From Phycisphaerae bacterium (GTDB lineage: Bacteria; Planctomycetota; Phycisphaerae; Phycisphaerales; SM1A02): 5,886 nt of DNA. The notes beneath the pieces are model-generated. The model saw only the letters and a program-made list of their open reading frames with translations, was not told where the DNA came from and made no database searches. The stretch spans positions 1 through 5,886 of the forward strand of contig PKCT01000129.1 of NCBI GenBank assembly GCA_002862325.1. Direction: 5' to 3'. The position numbers were made by a program, and so were the translations under genes. Position 1 is the first letter of the stretch. Every line of letters begins with the position of its first letter. Positions 4,808-5,886 of this stretch are shown one piece after another.

Positions 4808-5886
4808 CATGTTCGCAGGACGCTTCTCCGGTCGACGACTCCGACGAGGAGTCCGGTCGCGAGGCAGGCGACGATTCCGAAGGCGGCGAACGCGAGCCCG
4901 TTGATCGAGGTGAAGGTTCCGATCGACCAGACGGTCACCGCACCCGCGACGAGACCCGACCACCCCGCGATCGCGCCGGTGCGGTGGGTCAACACACCCA
5001 GGAGGAAGACGCCCGCGATCCCGGACCCGAAGAGTCCGATGACCTTGAACCACACGTCCAGAAGACTTGGATCGTCGAGTCTCGCCATCAGGATCGCGGC
5101 GAAGGTTCCGATCGTTCCGATGCCCACGGTGGCGATTCTCGCCACTCGGAGCCGGTGCCCGTCGTCGGCGGACGGACGGAAGCGTCGGTACCAGTCGGTG
5201 GTGAACGCGGTCGAGACCGAGTTCATCGCGGAGTCGAGACTGCTCATGGCAGCGGCGAACAGCCCGGCGAGCACCACGCCCGCGACGCCGGCCGGGAGCA
5301 TGTCGACCACGAAGAGGGGCAGAATCTGATCGAGCTGCCCCGTGGGTTGAAGCGTCTCCGGATTCGACCGGTAGAACGCCCAGAGACCGGTACCCAGTCC
5401 GAAGAAGATGAACGAGGCGGGGATCGCGAGCAGCGCCCCCCCGAGCACCGCTCGCTTGGCTTCACGTTCATCCCGCACGGCCAGATATCGCTGGACGACC
5501 GATTGATCACTCGCATAGGGGATCAGGTTGGCGAAGATGGCCCCGAGGGCGATGGCCAGGATCGACGGTCGGGTCAGATCCAACGACCAGTCCGCGGCTC
5601 GCAGCTTTCCCGCATTCAGGGCGTCGTGGTAGAGCCCCGTCAGGCCGCCCTCGGTCCCCTGAACCATGACGACCAGGGCCCAGAACGCGCCGCCGAAGAG
5701 CACGACCACCTGAAGGACGTCCGACCAGATCACCGCCTCGATGCCGCCCAGCACCGTGTAGATGATGCAGACGGACCCCATGATGACGATGCACCAGGTG
5801 ACGTCGAGTCCGGTGACCGCCGCCAGGGCGAGTGCGGGCAGAAGGGTCACCAGGGCGACCCGGCCGACCTGGAGGAACATGTAGTT
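4807..5886 (-). CDS. Sodium:solute symporter, SSS family (partial, N-terminus missing)
   Basis: These are the C-terminal 359 residues of an inner-membrane Na+-coupled uptake carrier with the LeuT-type fold. The frame is open to the right edge. The ATG at 5880 is internal, since the two preceding codons (Asn, Tyr) are in frame and family members are usually about 500 residues or more. Roughly the first three to four transmembrane helices are therefore outside. Counting visible residues, family motifs are YTVLGGIEAVIWSDVLQVVV (43-62), NLIPYASDQSVVQRYLAVRD (120-139), and AGLFAAAMSSLDSAMNSVST (207-226), whose serines lie where the family binds Na+. LFGSGIAGVFLLGVLTHR (285-302) follows. About nine hydrophobic segments are visible. 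The sequence is closest in style to the sialic acid/sugar/carboxylate type common in Planctomycetes and Bacteroidetes, but the solute cannot be assigned. No partner gene is visible; its promoter lies to the right of the window. Confidence 0.92.
   Translation of the reverse strand, partial: NYMFLQVGRVALVTLLPALALAAVTGLDVTWCIVIMGSVCIIYTVLGGIEAVIWSDVLQVVVLFGGAFWALVVMVQGTEGGLTGLYHDALNAGKLRAADWSLDLTRPSILAIALGAIFANLIPYASDQSVVQRYLAVRDEREAKRAVLGGALLAIPASFIFFGLGTGLWAFYRSNPETLQPTGQLDQILPLFVVDMLPAGVAGVVLAGLFAAAMSSLDSAMNSVSTAFTTDWYRRFRPSADDGHRLRVARIATVGIGTIGTFAAILMARLDDPSLLDVWFKVIGLFGSGIAGVFLLGVLTHRTGAIAGWSGLVAGAVTVWSIGTFTSINGLAFAAFGIVACLATGLLVGVVDRRSVLRT

Noticed and set aside
4212..4904. A 230-codon plus-strand frame overlapping the EF-hand gene
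   Set aside because: It is an Arg-rich frame-shifted reading that crosses the terminator. The 4228 frame has a signal peptide, EF-hands and a good Shine-Dalgarno.
5880..5886. ATG at 5880 as the start of the symporter
   Set aside because: The frame stays open to the window edge, and the protein would lack the first helices that all members of the family have, so this Met is internal.

Overview
The window is high-GC bacterial DNA, with codon third positions strongly G/C in the real genes. It looks like a planctomycete, possibly of the Phycisphaerae. That assignment rests mainly on a small secreted protein ending in a duplicated EF-hand (dockerin-like) module of a kind common in that group, on a close LutA/LutB pair, and on a sodium:solute symporter of a type frequent in the PVC bacteria. 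No rRNA or tRNA gene supports the placement, so it is an inference.

Layout, left to right. (1) Minus strand, 1-1671: lutA followed by lutB. The lutB stretch runs off the left edge and lacks its C-terminal iron-sulfur region. The two genes overlap at a TTGA junction and form an operon for L-lactate oxidation to pyruvate; a lutC partner, if present, would lie beyond the left edge. (2) 1672-1800: a divergent intergenic region containing a long dyad. (3) Plus strand, 1801-2439: a 212-residue GNAT-fold protein resembling N-acyl amino acid synthases (FeeM type) and, more distantly, acyl-homoserine-lactone synthases. (4) 2440-2677: a convergent gap with only small palindromes. (5) Minus strand, 2678-4018: a 446-residue multi-pass membrane protein of the MATE/ANKH-like (MOP flippase superfamily) kind, with visible two-fold internal similarity. 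(6) 4019-4227: a divergent intergenic region with two hairpins near the next start. (7) Plus strand, 4228-4734: a secreted 168-residue protein with two EF-hand loops, followed by a convincing intrinsic terminator. (8) Minus strand, 4807-5886: the C-terminal 359 residues of a sodium:solute symporter, cut by the right edge.

The genes alternate in direction and only lutA-lutB is a clear operon. Lactate oxidation, a sodium-coupled uptake carrier and a secreted calcium-binding protein suit a heterotroph living on organic acids and polymers. The most open questions are the product of the acyltransferase-like gene, whether the convergent membrane protein exports it, and the role of the small dockerin-like protein. 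I found no CRISPR array, mobile element, RNA gene or clear defence system.
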